DNA from: Mycobacterium stomatepiae
Lineage (GTDB): Bacteria > Actinomycetota > Actinomycetes > Mycobacteriales > Mycobacteriaceae
Length of the DNA: 64,000 bases
Reading direction: 5' to 3'
NCBI RefSeq assembly: GCF_010731715.1
Contig: NZ_AP022587.1
Coordinates: forward strand, 806,001-870,000
The notes under the pieces are model-generated. The model did not search any database and was not told where the DNA came from. It saw only the letters and a program-made list of their open reading frames with translations. A program made the translations under genes and the position numbers. Positions 56,359 through 64,000 of this stretch are shown here, piece after piece (within the stretch, counting starts at the first letter, position 1; each line of letters opens with the position of its first letter).

Positions 56359-57967
56359 GGTCGGCCTCCATTCTTGCTCGAATATCTTGGCGGAGTTCGC
56401 TTTTGGCAACTTTCCCGCCGGACGACCGGGGTATTTCGTCGACGACGATGAGACGCTCTGGCAGCAGTTCCTTCGAAACCCCGAGCGCCAACAGGTGGTC
56501 GACGAGTGCGGGCAGGTCGACGGCCGCGGAGTCGGCGAGTTCGGCGTAGAGGCACACCCTCTCCCCGAACACCGGATCGGGCATAGCCACCGCGGCCGCC
56601 AAGGCGATCGCCGGATGCGTCATCACCGCGTCCTCGGCCTGCGAGGCGCTGATGTTCTTGCCGGCACGCAGGATGAAGTCGGAGGTCCGCCCGGTGATGG
56701 TCAGGCAGCCGTCGGCGTCGAGCTCGCAGATGTCGCCCATCAGCATCCATCCGTCACGGGTGAACAGCTTGTCGTGGTCGGTACCCCCGAGATAGCCGAG
56801 GCTGGTCGCCGGACCGCGGCAGGCCGGCTGACCCCGCCCCGTCGCGGTGACGTCTCGATCGCCGTCGAAGAGCCGCACGGCCATTTCGGGAACGATCCGG
56901 CCGCCGGTGCGCAGCCGACGTTCCAGCGGGTCGTCCACGGTTGTCGCACTGAGCAACCCGGTTTCGTTCGAACCATAGAACTGCAGGATCTTCGCGCCGG
57001 TGAGCTCCTCGAATTCGGCCGCGGGCCGGTATGGAATCGCCTCACCGCCGGTGAAAACGACACGCAGCGAGCTCAGGTCGTAATCCCGGGACGCGCGGTC
57101 GGCCATCAGCATCGTCAATTGCGAACTGACACAACATAATACGGTTACGTTGTGGCGGGCTATCGCCTCACACGCCGCATGCGCGGTGAAACGTTGCAGG
57201 ATCACCGAGTTGGCACCCAAGTAGATCGGGGTGGTGTGGCTGGTCCATATTCCGAAGCCGAAAGGCATCGGGATGACCGGCAAGAACACGTCGTGCGATG
57301 TCAACACCCCGTTGGCGACGGCCTTCTGGTGAAAGTAATGCCAGCGATTTTGGGTGTGCACGACGCATTTGGGCAGCCCCGTGGTCCCCGACGTGGAGTT
57401 GATCAGGAAAACGTCATCGGGACCGAGTTGGGATCGGGCGGCGACGGCTCTGCCGGGCACATCGCTGTTCAGCCGCGGCCGGCCCGCCTGCTGCCCCAGA
57501 ATCAGCAGCGAAACCGATGATTCGGCCGCGGCCTTGGCGGCGGCTTCGCCGCGCTTGGAGTCGCTGATCAGGATCGCCGGCTGTGCATTGCGTAGTAGCG
57601 CGCCCACCTCGCGGGTACCGGCGCGGGCGCCGATGCCGACGACGACCGCGCCGCACCGTTCGATCGCAACGAACAGCGCATGGATCGCGGCGGAGTCGCC
57701 GTGCCACACCGCGACTCGATCACCGCGCACGATGCCGAGGCCGGCCAGCTGACCCGCCAAACTGGTTGCCACAGCGTCGAATTCGCGCCACGTCAGAGCC
57801 GCACCGGGCTCGTCGCAATACGCGGAGCGTTCCGGTGACTGTTGGGCGTTGCGGCGCACCGCATCCGACAGTGTCGAGTCGGACCACCATCCGGCCGCGC
57901 GAAACCGGGCCGGGTCCTCGTCGGTGAATGCCGGCGAGCCCACGGTGTCCAGCTCACCGGCGCTCAT
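56345..57967 (-). CDS. AMP-dependent acyl-CoA synthetase
   Basis: 540-residue adenylate-forming ligase. ATP loop INSTSGTTGLPKCVVH, adenylate motif QFYGSNETG, hinge LTITGRTSDFILRAGKNIS and lid lysine in SSGGKVAKSELR. Intact. The start has no ribosome site but ATG 57967 stands 6 nt after a TATCAT -10 element, fitting leaderless transcription. It leads a three-gene operon (ligase, class II aldolase, amidohydrolase), which reads as CoA activation of an acid followed by retro-aldol and hydrolytic cleavage. Confidence 0.87.
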   Translation of the reverse strand: MSAGELDTVGSPAFTDEDPARFRAAGWWSDSTLSDAVRRNAQQSPERSAYCDEPGAALTWREFDAVATSLAGQLAGLGIVRGDRVAVWHGDSAAIHALFVAIERCGAVVVGIGARAGTREVGALLRNAQPAILISDSKRGEAAAKAAAESSVSLLILGQQAGRPRLNSDVPGRAVAARSQLGPDDVFLINSTSGTTGLPKCVVHTQNRWHYFHQKAVANGVLTSHDVFLPVIPMPFGFGIWTSHTTPIYLGANSVILQRFTAHAACEAIARHNVTVLCCVSSQLTMLMADRASRDYDLSSLRVVFTGGEAIPYRPAAEFEELTGAKILQFYGSNETGLLSATTVDDPLERRLRTGGRIVPEMAVRLFDGDRDVTATGRGQPACRGPATSLGYLGGTDHDKLFTRDGWMLMGDICELDADGCLTITGRTSDFILRAGKNISASQAEDAVMTHPAIALAAAVAMPDPVFGERVCLYAELADSAAVDLPALVDHLLALGVSKELLPERLIVVDEIPRSSGGKVAKSELRQDIRARMEADHDHA

Positions 57968-57973
57968 TACCAA

Positions 57974-57979
57974 ATGATA
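57974..57979 (-). promoter_or_regulatory. -10 element TATCAT of a leaderless promoter
   Basis: On the minus strand TATCAT is followed by TTGGTA and ATG 57967. Same 6-nt spacing as four other starts in the window. Confidence 0.5.
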
Positions 57980-58027
57980 GGAAAACCGCTCGTGCTGCCG
58001 TTGGCGGCCCAGCGGCGAGCTGTCCGA

Positions 58028-58336
58028 CTACGGATTCTGCGGCGCCTGAACGCCCTGCTGCTGGCCGTGCGGAAGACGCGGCTGGCGCTTCGGTGGCGGC
58101 GGCCTGTCGGGATTGACCGGCCCACAATTCAGGCCGGAGATACAGCCACCGCCGCCTCCGGCGGGTTTGACCGGTAGGGCGCCGCCGCCATCCCCGGGGG
58201 GTGCGGGAACCACATACGACGGAGGGGCCATCGCATCGATCTGGGGCTCGGTAACCGCCCCGATACCGCCGAGCGCCAAGGCGAGCACGGCCACACTGCC
58301 GCAGAGTGCGGCCACCGTTGCGTCCTTGCGGTTCAT
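58028..58336 (-). CDS. Small secreted Gly/Pro-rich protein
   Basis: 102 residues. Signal peptide with a hydrophobic core (residues ~8-26), then a Pro-rich region, a Gly run, the motif CISGLNCGPVNPDRP (two Cys, possibly a disulfide) and a Pro/Gln-rich end. No family named. A second copy of the Cys motif survives as a fragment at 58456. ATG 58336 or 58339. Confidence 0.65.
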   Translation of the reverse strand: MNRKDATVAALCGSVAVLALALGGIGAVTEPQIDAMAPPSYVVPAPPGDGGGALPVKPAGGGGGCISGLNCGPVNPDRPPPPKRQPRLPHGQQQGVQAPQNP

Positions 58337-58455
58337 CATGGTTTCGATTCTACTGACGGGTTGGATGCACCCAGCCGAAACACGAGGTGCCATCCGCAGC
58401 TCACAGACGCTTACTACCAAGTGATGAGGAGAATCGCAGATCCGCCGCGGTCCGA

Positions 58456-58626
58456 CTACAGTTCCGTCGGCGGGCCGGCACCCCGAAACGTGGGGGCGGC
58501 CTGTGACTGCGGAAGGCGTGGAGGGTTGGTCGCGGGCGGGGGCCGGGTTGGGTTGATACGACCGCAGTTCAGGCCGATGATGCAGCTACCACCACCGCCG
58601 TCGGCATTGACCGGAGGAGACGGTCG
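58456..58626 (-). pseudogene. C-terminal fragment of a paralogue of the secreted Gly/Pro-rich protein
   Basis: About 56 codons open from a TAA to TAG 58456-58458, without a start codon. It contains GGGGSCIIGLNCGRINPTRPP, matching the CISGLNCGPVNPDRP region of the gene at 58028 in protein and DNA, then a Pro-rich tail. The signal peptide and front part are gone, apparently replaced by the next plus-strand gene. Confidence 0.6.
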
Positions 58627-58628
58627 TT

Positions 58629-59171
58629 ATGGAACTCGGGCGATCCACCATCTGGTCCGGACTGCGAGGCAAACGGCTCTGGCCGCGTGTGTTGAGCGGC
58701 GCGGCCGCGGGTGCCGCAGGGACCACCACGCTGAACGTCATCACCTACCTCGACATCGCGGTGCGGGGCCGTCCGATCAGCAGCACCCCGGAACGGACCG
58801 TCGATGCCATGGCGCGGTTGTTCGGCCTCACGATTCCCGGCAGCGGCGATGTGCTCGCGAACCGAGTCTCGGGCCTCGGCGCACTCACCGGATATGCCGC
58901 GGGCATTGGGATGGGCATCATTCTCGGGTTGGCGTACACGCTGGGCTGGCGGCCCGACCTACTGGTCGCCACGCTGGTCGCATCGGCCATCGCCCTGGTC
59001 GGCACGAACGGGCCGATGACCGTTCTCGGCGTCACCGATCCGCTCACCTGGAGCCTCGTCGACTGGGTCAGCGACCTGATGCCGCATCTCGGCTACGGCA
59101 TTGTCACCGCACTGCTGCTGCACTACCTCGCACCACTGTGCCGACCGCCGGACGACGCACGAGCGAGCTGA
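58629..59171 (+). CDS. Polytopic membrane protein of unknown function
   Basis: 180 residues with about four hydrophobic segments (around 20-45, 85-105, 110-130 and 155-172). Opening RLWPRVLSGAAAGAAGTTTLN is Gly/Ala-rich, a pattern seen in small actinobacterial membrane proteins. GGAGGAG stands ~9 nt before ATG 58629. No family recognised; the alpha/beta hydrolase follows after 58 bp. Confidence 0.7.
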   Translation: MELGRSTIWSGLRGKRLWPRVLSGAAAGAAGTTTLNVITYLDIAVRGRPISSTPERTVDAMARLFGLTIPGSGDVLANRVSGLGALTGYAAGIGMGIILGLAYTLGWRPDLLVATLVASAIALVGTNGPMTVLGVTDPLTWSLVDWVSDLMPHLGYGIVTALLLHYLAPLCRPPDDARAS

Positions 59172-59229
59172 CGCGGCGGACCGCAGTGCGTGTGGAAGCT
59201 TTACTCGCAGTGCGGTGTTCTGGATACAC

Positions 59230-60111
59230 ATGGTGAGCGCAGCGGTGAACCGGTTACTCGAGCGGTATAGGTCGTCGGGCAGTTTCTTCACCGCCGGAGG
59301 GATCAAGTCATTCGTCCTTGACGACGGCCCGTCCGACGCGCCCGCAGTCGTCTGTGTGCACGGCGTTCCGTCCTCTGCCTATTTGTATCGCAAGGTGGTC
59401 CCGGCATTGGCGGGCAGCGGATTACGCGGCATCGCGATCGACTTGCCAGGGCTCGGGCTTGCTGAGCGCCCGCCGGATGCGGACTACACCTGGACCGGCC
59501 TCGGCCGATGGCTGCTGTCAGCGATCGACGAATTGCGACTCGACAGCTTCCACCTGCTGCTGCACGACATCGGCCGGCCGATCGGCTTCGAGGTCGCCAC
59601 CGCGGTCCCCGAGCGGGTGCGGTCGATGACGCTGCTGAACACCATCATCGAAGTCCAGTCGTTCCATCGCCCATGGCCGATGGAACCGTTCGCGCACCGG
59701 GGCATCGGCGAGGCATGGCTGGCGTCCCTGCGGGTGCCGGGCGCGTTTCTGTCGCTGATGCGACTCGTCGCGGTGAGCCCCCACGTTCCGGCCACGGAGA
59801 TCGCCTGCTGGATTCCCCTGCTGTTCGGCGACGACGGCGGACGGGGATTCCTGAAGATCATGCGCGGCTTCGAGCTGACCAGCGCGAAAGAACAGCTCTA
59901 CCTCGACGCTGTCCGCCAACCGCACTATCCGGTGCAAGTTGTCTGGGGCGCACAGAACAGGATGCTCCCATGGCGGCGTTGGGGGCTGTAGGCGCAACGG
60001 GCGGCCGGCGCGGCGCAGCCGATCCTGTTGCCCGCCAAGCACTTCCTACAAGAAGACAAGCCACAAGAGATCGCCGAGGCGGTCGAGCGCTTCGTCAGGA
60101 AGCACGGCTAA
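59230..60111 (+). pseudogene. Alpha/beta hydrolase, haloalkane-dehalogenase-like, one in-frame TAG
   Basis: About 293 codons. N-terminal VCVHGVPSSAYLYRKV (oxyanion-hole HG), the nucleophile elbow LLLHDIGRPIGFE with Asp as in dehalogenases and related hydrolases (the second Gly is Arg), and the C-terminal His in LLPAKHFLQED. TAG 59989-59991 (RRWGL, stop, AQRAAGAAQ) falls before that His; relatives usually have Gln or another residue there. Ending at the TAG would remove the catalytic His. Converges with the SDR (4-bp overlap). Confidence 0.82.
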
Positions 60112-60848
60112 CCCTGGATCGTGGGACGGATGGTGATGTCTCCGATCTCCACCTCGTCGGGCTGCTCGATGGCGAACGCGATGGCCCGGGCGACCGCATC
60201 CGGTGGAATACCGAAGTCGTTCATCGTGCGCCGGATCTGTTGGCGCAACGCCACATCGTCGATGGAGCTGTCGAGTTCAGTGTCGACAAAGCCCGGGGAT
60301 ATCGACGTCGTGCGCACCACGCCGTCGGTGGATTCTTGACGCAGACCTTCCATCACCGTGCGCACGGCGTTCTTGGTTGCCGCGTACACCGCCATCGTGG
60401 GCACTATCTTCAACCCGGCCGTCGACACCGTCGTCACGAAATGCCCCCGGCCTTGCCGGTGAAACACCGGTAGTGCCGCGGCGAATCCGTGCAACACCCC
60501 GCGCAGGTTGACGTCGATCATCGCCGCCCAGCCGTCGACGTCCAGCTCCGAGACCGGTCCGATCTTGCTGATCCCGGCGTTGCTCACCAACACGTCGAGT
60601 CGATCGAACTGATCGATCGCGGTACCGACGAGCCGCTCGAGGTCTTCGCGGTGGGCGACGTCGACCCGGCAGGTGGCGGCCTGTCCCCCGTGCCCGCGTA
60701 TCTCCTGTGCGACCTCGTCGAGGCGTTCGACGCGTCGCGCGCCGAGGATCAATCGTGCGCCGCGCTCGGCGGGCAGACGCGCGGTCGCCGCACCGATCCC
60801 ACTGCTCGCCCCGGTGACGGCCACCACCTTGCCGTCGATACCCGTCAT
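60108..60848 (-). CDS. Short-chain dehydrogenase/reductase
   Basis: 246 residues. TGASSGIGAATA loop, SNAG in place of NNAG, catalytic S and YAATK. NADP-type Arg residues follow strand 2 (GARRVERL). AAGGG lies 7 nt before ATG 60848; ATG 60854 is the alternative. Substrate unknown. The gap to the next plus-strand gene (60849-60982) holds its -10 element. Confidence 0.85.
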   Translation of the reverse strand: MTGIDGKVVAVTGASSGIGAATARLPAERGARLILGARRVERLDEVAQEIRGHGGQAATCRVDVAHREDLERLVGTAIDQFDRLDVLVSNAGISKIGPVSELDVDGWAAMIDVNLRGVLHGFAAALPVFHRQGRGHFVTTVSTAGLKIVPTMAVYAATKNAVRTVMEGLRQESTDGVVRTTSISPGFVDTELDSSIDDVALRQQIRRTMNDFGIPPDAVARAIAFAIEQPDEVEIGDITIRPTIQG

Positions 60849-60970
60849 CGCCATACCCTTCGCCGCGCCGGATTTCCCACCGCGCCATTGTCGCCCCCAA
60901 CGTCCCTCGCACACGGCCCGCATACCCGTGCTCGAAGTTCAGCTCGACAGCTAGCCGGGGTCGCCTCGGC

Positions 60971-60976
60971 TACTGT
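60971..60976 (+). promoter_or_regulatory. -10 element TACTGT of a leaderless promoter
   Basis: TACTGT, then CTGTCT, then GTG 60983: the 6-nt spacing again. No ribosome site precedes the GTG. Confidence 0.5.
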
Positions 60977-60982
60977 CTGTCT

Positions 60983-61828
60983 GTGCTGATCGGATTCCTA
61001 CTCGCTCTGGGCTGTTCGGTGTGCTACGGCACCGCCTCAGTGCTGCAGGCCGTCGCGGCGCGGTCGGTGGAATCGGGTGGCAAGTCGGGCGTCGACGCGA
61101 TGCTGCTGTTGCGGGCGCTTCGGCAGTGGCGCTACGTCGTGGGCATCGGCCTCGACGGCCTCGGTTTCCTGCTGCAGGTCGCGGCGCTGCGCCTGGTTCC
61201 GATCTACGTCGTCGCCGCGGCGCTGGCCGCATCGATCGCGGTCACCGGGATGGTGTCCGCCTGGGTGCTCTCGGCTCGGCTGTCGAAGGCCGAGTGGACG
61301 GCCGTGGGTGTGGTCTGCGTGAGCCTTGCCGCGCTCGCGTGTGCCGCCGGGCCCGGCCATTTCCGCCATGGCCCACCCGGACTCGGCTGGGCGCTGATCG
61401 TCGTCGTGGTCGCGATCTTCCTCGACGGTGCCGTTGCCGGCCGGTTGCCGGACCGCCAGCGCGCGCTCGCGCTGGGGCTCGCCGCCGGAACCGGGTTCGG
61501 CGTGGTCGAGATCGGTGTGCGGCTGCTCGACGAGATCGATCCCACCAAGGCCGCGTTCTACACCAACCCCGCGCTGTACGCGGCGGCCGGCGGCGGTGCC
61601 GCGGGATTTCTGCTGTTCACCTCCGCGCTGCAGCGCGGATCGGTGACCACCACGGTGGCCGCCATGGTCGTCGGCGAGACGATCGCACCCGCGCTTGTCG
61701 GAGTGGTGTGGCTGGGTGACACCGCGCGGCCCGGCTGGGGCTGGCTGGTCGTCACGGGATTCGTCGTCGCGGTGGCCGGCACTCTGGTGCTGGCCCGATT
61801 CGGCGAGGCGCCCACCACGGCGGAGTGA
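60983..61828 (+). CDS. DMT/EamA-type membrane transporter-like protein
   Basis: 281 residues with about nine hydrophobic helices and the Gly/Ala-rich pattern of small multidrug/EamA permeases; two similar halves (LVPIYVVAAALAASIAVTGM and GSVTTTVAAMVVGETIAPAL) at the end of each repeat. Substrate unknown; could export metabolites. Leaderless GTG start. Confidence 0.78.
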   Translation: MLIGFLLALGCSVCYGTASVLQAVAARSVESGGKSGVDAMLLLRALRQWRYVVGIGLDGLGFLLQVAALRLVPIYVVAAALAASIAVTGMVSAWVLSARLSKAEWTAVGVVCVSLAALACAAGPGHFRHGPPGLGWALIVVVVAIFLDGAVAGRLPDRQRALALGLAAGTGFGVVEIGVRLLDEIDPTKAAFYTNPALYAAAGGGAAGFLLFTSALQRGSVTTTVAAMVVGETIAPALVGVVWLGDTARPGWGWLVVTGFVVAVAGTLVLARFGEAPTTAE

Positions 61829-61829
61829 G

Positions 61830-63428
61830 CTACGAGGGCGCCGAAACCGGTTGTGTAGCGTCCGTATACGTCCTGCTGCGCGCCGCTCGGGTCAGCAGCA
61901 CTCCGCCGCCGGCGCTGACGCCGGCCGCGATCAGCTCGCGTTTGAGGATCTTATTCGTGGCCGTCGCCGGAAGATCGTCGTTGATGCGCACGTAGCGTGG
62001 CCACGCCTTCGGTGAGAGGTCGCTTTGTGCGGCCAGGAAACCCTCGAGATCGGTTGGCCGCAAATCCATTCCGCGACGAAGCACCAGGGCGGCCATCACC
62101 TGGTCGCCGACCCGATCGTCCGGCACGGCATACACCGCGACCTGGCTGACCTGCGGCAGCCGTTCCAGGATCCGCTCGATCGGTGCGGCCGCGAGGTTCT
62201 CGCCGTCCACCCGCATCCAGTCGGCGGTTCGCCCGGCCAGGTAGATCCAGCCGTCGGCGTCTCGGTAGGCCAGATCGCCCGCCCAGTACATGCCGTGGCG
62301 CATCCGCTCGGCGGTGGCGTCCGGATCGTTGTAGTACCCGACGAACGGACCGGCTCCCTGAGTGTTGACCAGCTCGCCGACGGCCTCGTCGAAGTTGGCC
62401 AGCGCGCCGTGCTCGTCGAATTTTGCGACGGCGCACTCCGTCAGCGTGGACGGGTTGTAGGTCGCGACTCCGGGATACGGCTTGCCGATGGAGCCGGGCG
62501 GGGTGCCTTCCTCGCGCACCACGATCACCGCGAATTCGCTGGAGCCGAAGCTGTCGATGACCCGGCACCCGAAACGTCTTGCGAATTCCGTGATGTCGCG
62601 GTCGGTCGCCTCGTTGCCGAACGCCACCCGCAGCGTGTTGTCGGCGTCGTCGGGCCGCTCGGGAGTGGACAGGATCAGGGCAAGCGGCTTGCCGACGTAG
62701 TTCAGGTAGGTAACCCGGTAGCGGCGGACATCGTCGATGAAGCGTGACGGCGAAAACTTGGCCGGGACCATCAGGGCGCCGCTGCCGATCGCGACGGCCC
62801 AGCCGGCGGCGACACCGTTGGAGTGAAACAGCGGCATCGCCAGGTAGCAGACGTCGTCCGCGGTGACGTCGTACTGGAAGATCAGGCTGGCGCCGCACAT
62901 GATCGCCATCGCGTGCGCGAACCGAACCGCCTTCGGATTGCCGCTGGTTCCGGAGGTGAAGATCATCATGAACGTGTCGGTACCGACGACCTCGCGGTGC
63001 GGAGTCAGCGGCGGCGCCGCGGCAACCGCGTCGGCGTAGTGCGTTCCGCCGACGTCGAGAACCTGAAACCCGTTGAGATCCATGCCTTCCAACAAAGCCC
63101 GGTGTTCGTCGTCGACGAGCAGGATTTGACAGTCGGACCGCTGGATGTCGGAGAGCAGCGCGGGCCCGCGTCGGGTCGTGTTGAGTCCGCACAGTACGTA
63201 GCCGCCCAGTGCGGCCGCAGCCATTGCACGCAGCATCGCCGGTGAATTACCCAGTGCCGCAACGACATGCAGCGGGCGAGCCGGGTCGGCGAGGCTGATC
63301 AGCGCCGCCGCCTCGGCTTCGGCTTCGGCGAGGTGCTCGCGCCAGGTCCAGATCCGCTCGCCGTGGGCGATCGCAGGGGTGTCGTCATGTCTGCGCTGCC
63401 GTAGCAGCTGTTGAACCGTCTCCGGCAC
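61830..63428 (-). CDS. fadD1: Acyl-CoA synthetase FadD1
   Basis: 532 residues that follow M. tuberculosis FadD1 (Rv1750c) along the length: TVQQLLRQR, TWREHLAEAEAEAAALI, GYVLCGLNTTRRG, IFTSGTSGNPKAV, NYVGKPLALIL, MRVDGENLAAAPIERIL and KAWPRYVRIN with ATATNKILKREL at the end. Activates fatty or related acids to CoA esters. GAGGAAGT lies ~8 nt before GTG 63428. Intact. 21 bp separate it from the monooxygenase upstream on the same strand. Confidence 0.85.
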   Translation of the reverse strand: MPETVQQLLRQRRHDDTPAIAHGERIWTWREHLAEAEAEAAALISLADPARPLHVVAALGNSPAMLRAMAAAALGGYVLCGLNTTRRGPALLSDIQRSDCQILLVDDEHRALLEGMDLNGFQVLDVGGTHYADAVAAAPPLTPHREVVGTDTFMMIFTSGTSGNPKAVRFAHAMAIMCGASLIFQYDVTADDVCYLAMPLFHSNGVAAGWAVAIGSGALMVPAKFSPSRFIDDVRRYRVTYLNYVGKPLALILSTPERPDDADNTLRVAFGNEATDRDITEFARRFGCRVIDSFGSSEFAVIVVREEGTPPGSIGKPYPGVATYNPSTLTECAVAKFDEHGALANFDEAVGELVNTQGAGPFVGYYNDPDATAERMRHGMYWAGDLAYRDADGWIYLAGRTADWMRVDGENLAAAPIERILERLPQVSQVAVYAVPDDRVGDQVMAALVLRRGMDLRPTDLEGFLAAQSDLSPKAWPRYVRINDDLPATATNKILKRELIAAGVSAGGGVLLTRAARSRTYTDATQPVSAPS

Positions 63429-63449
63429 CGTCTCACTTCCTCGTCGGCG

Positions 63450-64000
63450 TCATCGAGTTGTCAATACCAACCCGGTGTAATTGTGCTGGGCCACATCCTC
63501 GCAGTGGCGCCGGTAGGTGCCGAACCCGCCGATGTAGGGCATGAAGGTGCGCTTCTTGCCCTCGATGTTGGCGCCCAGATACCACGACGACGCCGCCCTG
63601 GGGAACAGGGTCCGCTCGGCGGCCCGGGCCACCTGATCGGTCCAGGCGACGGCGGCGTCGCGGCGTGGTTCGACCTCGCTGACGCCCAGCGCTCGCGCGG
63701 CTCGCACCAGGTCGATCACCCAGTCGACCTGAACCTCGGCGTGCAGCACCATGTTTGCCAGCACCGAGGGGCTGCCCGGCCCGCTGATCGTGAACAGGTT
63801 CGGCAGGCCCGGCACCATCAGGCCGAGGAAGGTCAGCGGGCCGTCGGCCCAGATGTCCCGCAATCGCTCTCCTCGGGGGCCGCTCGGGTTGATGCGGGTC
63901 AGCGCGCCGGTCATGGCGTCGAAGCCGGTAGCGAAGATCAGCACGTCGAGCGGATACGTCGCTTCCGTGGTTCGCACCCCATGCGCGGTGATCTCCGCGA
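63450..64000 (-). CDS. Flavin-containing Baeyer-Villiger-type monooxygenase, C-terminal part
   Basis: 183 codons continuing past the window edge on the minus strand. The ATGFD motif (DVLIFATGFDAMTG) and GPLTFLGLMVPGLPNLFT, then GSPSVLANMVLHAEVQVDW and WYLGANIEGKKRTFMPY, are those of cyclohexanone/phenylacetone monooxygenases (~540-600 residues). Inserts oxygen next to a ketone. The FAD and NADPH loops lie outside the window. Probably co-transcribed with fadD1. Confidence 0.86.
   Translation of the reverse strand, partial: AEITAHGVRTTEATYPLDVLIFATGFDAMTGALTRINPSGPRGERLRDIWADGPLTFLGLMVPGLPNLFTISGPGSPSVLANMVLHAEVQVDWVIDLVRAARALGVSEVEPRRDAAVAWTDQVARAAERTLFPRAASSWYLGANIEGKKRTFMPYIGGFGTYRRHCEDVAQHNYTGLVLTTR

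Overview
The window looks like chromosomal DNA of a mycobacterium, probably a slow grower. It has high GC, GTG starts, many leaderless promoters, a 13E12/DUF222 HNH protein, a WS/DGAT acyltransferase, a FadD1-type ligase, several CaiB, EchA and FadD proteins, mycofactocin-type SDRs, a P450 and short secreted Gly/Pro-rich proteins. I see no rRNA, tRNA, CRISPR array or insertion sequence. This is accessory catabolic DNA rather than core genome.

Layout. 1-2.3 kb: the alpha subunit of a TmoA/IsoA-type soluble di-iron monooxygenase (runs off the left edge), divergent from a MarR regulator, with a perfect 14-bp palindrome between them. 2.4-4.2 kb: an ANTAR protein and a CaiB CoA-transferase. 4.3-12.8 kb: one tightly packed plus-strand operon of SDR, E1 alpha, E1 beta, stand-alone lipoyl protein, enoyl-CoA hydratase, acyl-CoA ligase, Rieske oxygenase and KstD-like flavoprotein, which reads as a CoA-dependent degradation pathway. 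12.8-15.7 kb: another EchA and a cobalt-type nitrile hydratase operon (beta, alpha, activator). 16-20 kb: RhlE helicase, a methyltransferase and benzoylformate decarboxylase. 20-27 kb: two TetR regulators, a FadD, a membrane protein, a duplicated YbjQ-like protein and WS/DGAT. 27-36.6 kb: a MacB-like ABC exporter, a flavin monooxygenase/DUF4389/methyltransferase operon, an ABM-type protein, an SDR, a SigF/SigB-type sigma factor and a lipoprotein. 36.8-41.4 kb: a TetR, two M24 peptidase-family proteins and the 13E12 protein. 41.4-46.4 kb: a decaying operon (kinase fragment, SDR, CaiB remnant, EchA, SDR remnant, P450) with its TetR. 46.6-64 kb: a SecD-like lipoprotein, TIM-barrel isomerase, Gfo/Idh/MocA enzyme, flavin monooxygenase, sulfatase, nitronate monooxygenase, LCMT-type methyltransferase, a ligase/aldolase/amidohydrolase operon, secreted Gly/Pro-rich proteins, a hydrolase, SDR, DMT-like membrane protein, FadD1 and a Baeyer-Villiger-type monooxygenase running off the right edge.

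The most striking property is the number of broken genes. Four genes carry one in-frame TAG each. At least eight carry single-base frameshifts. Two have lost most of their middle, one has lost a shorter internal segment, one is 5'-truncated, and one paralogue survives only as a C-terminal fragment. The deletions cannot be base-calling errors, so at least part of this is real gene decay. The single-base events and ambers need confirmation by resequencing.

A second pattern is regulatory. Five genes start 6 nt, and one 7 nt, after a TANNNT -10 element, the signature of mycobacterial leaderless transcription. Several perfect palindromes sit where MarR or TetR operators would be expected.
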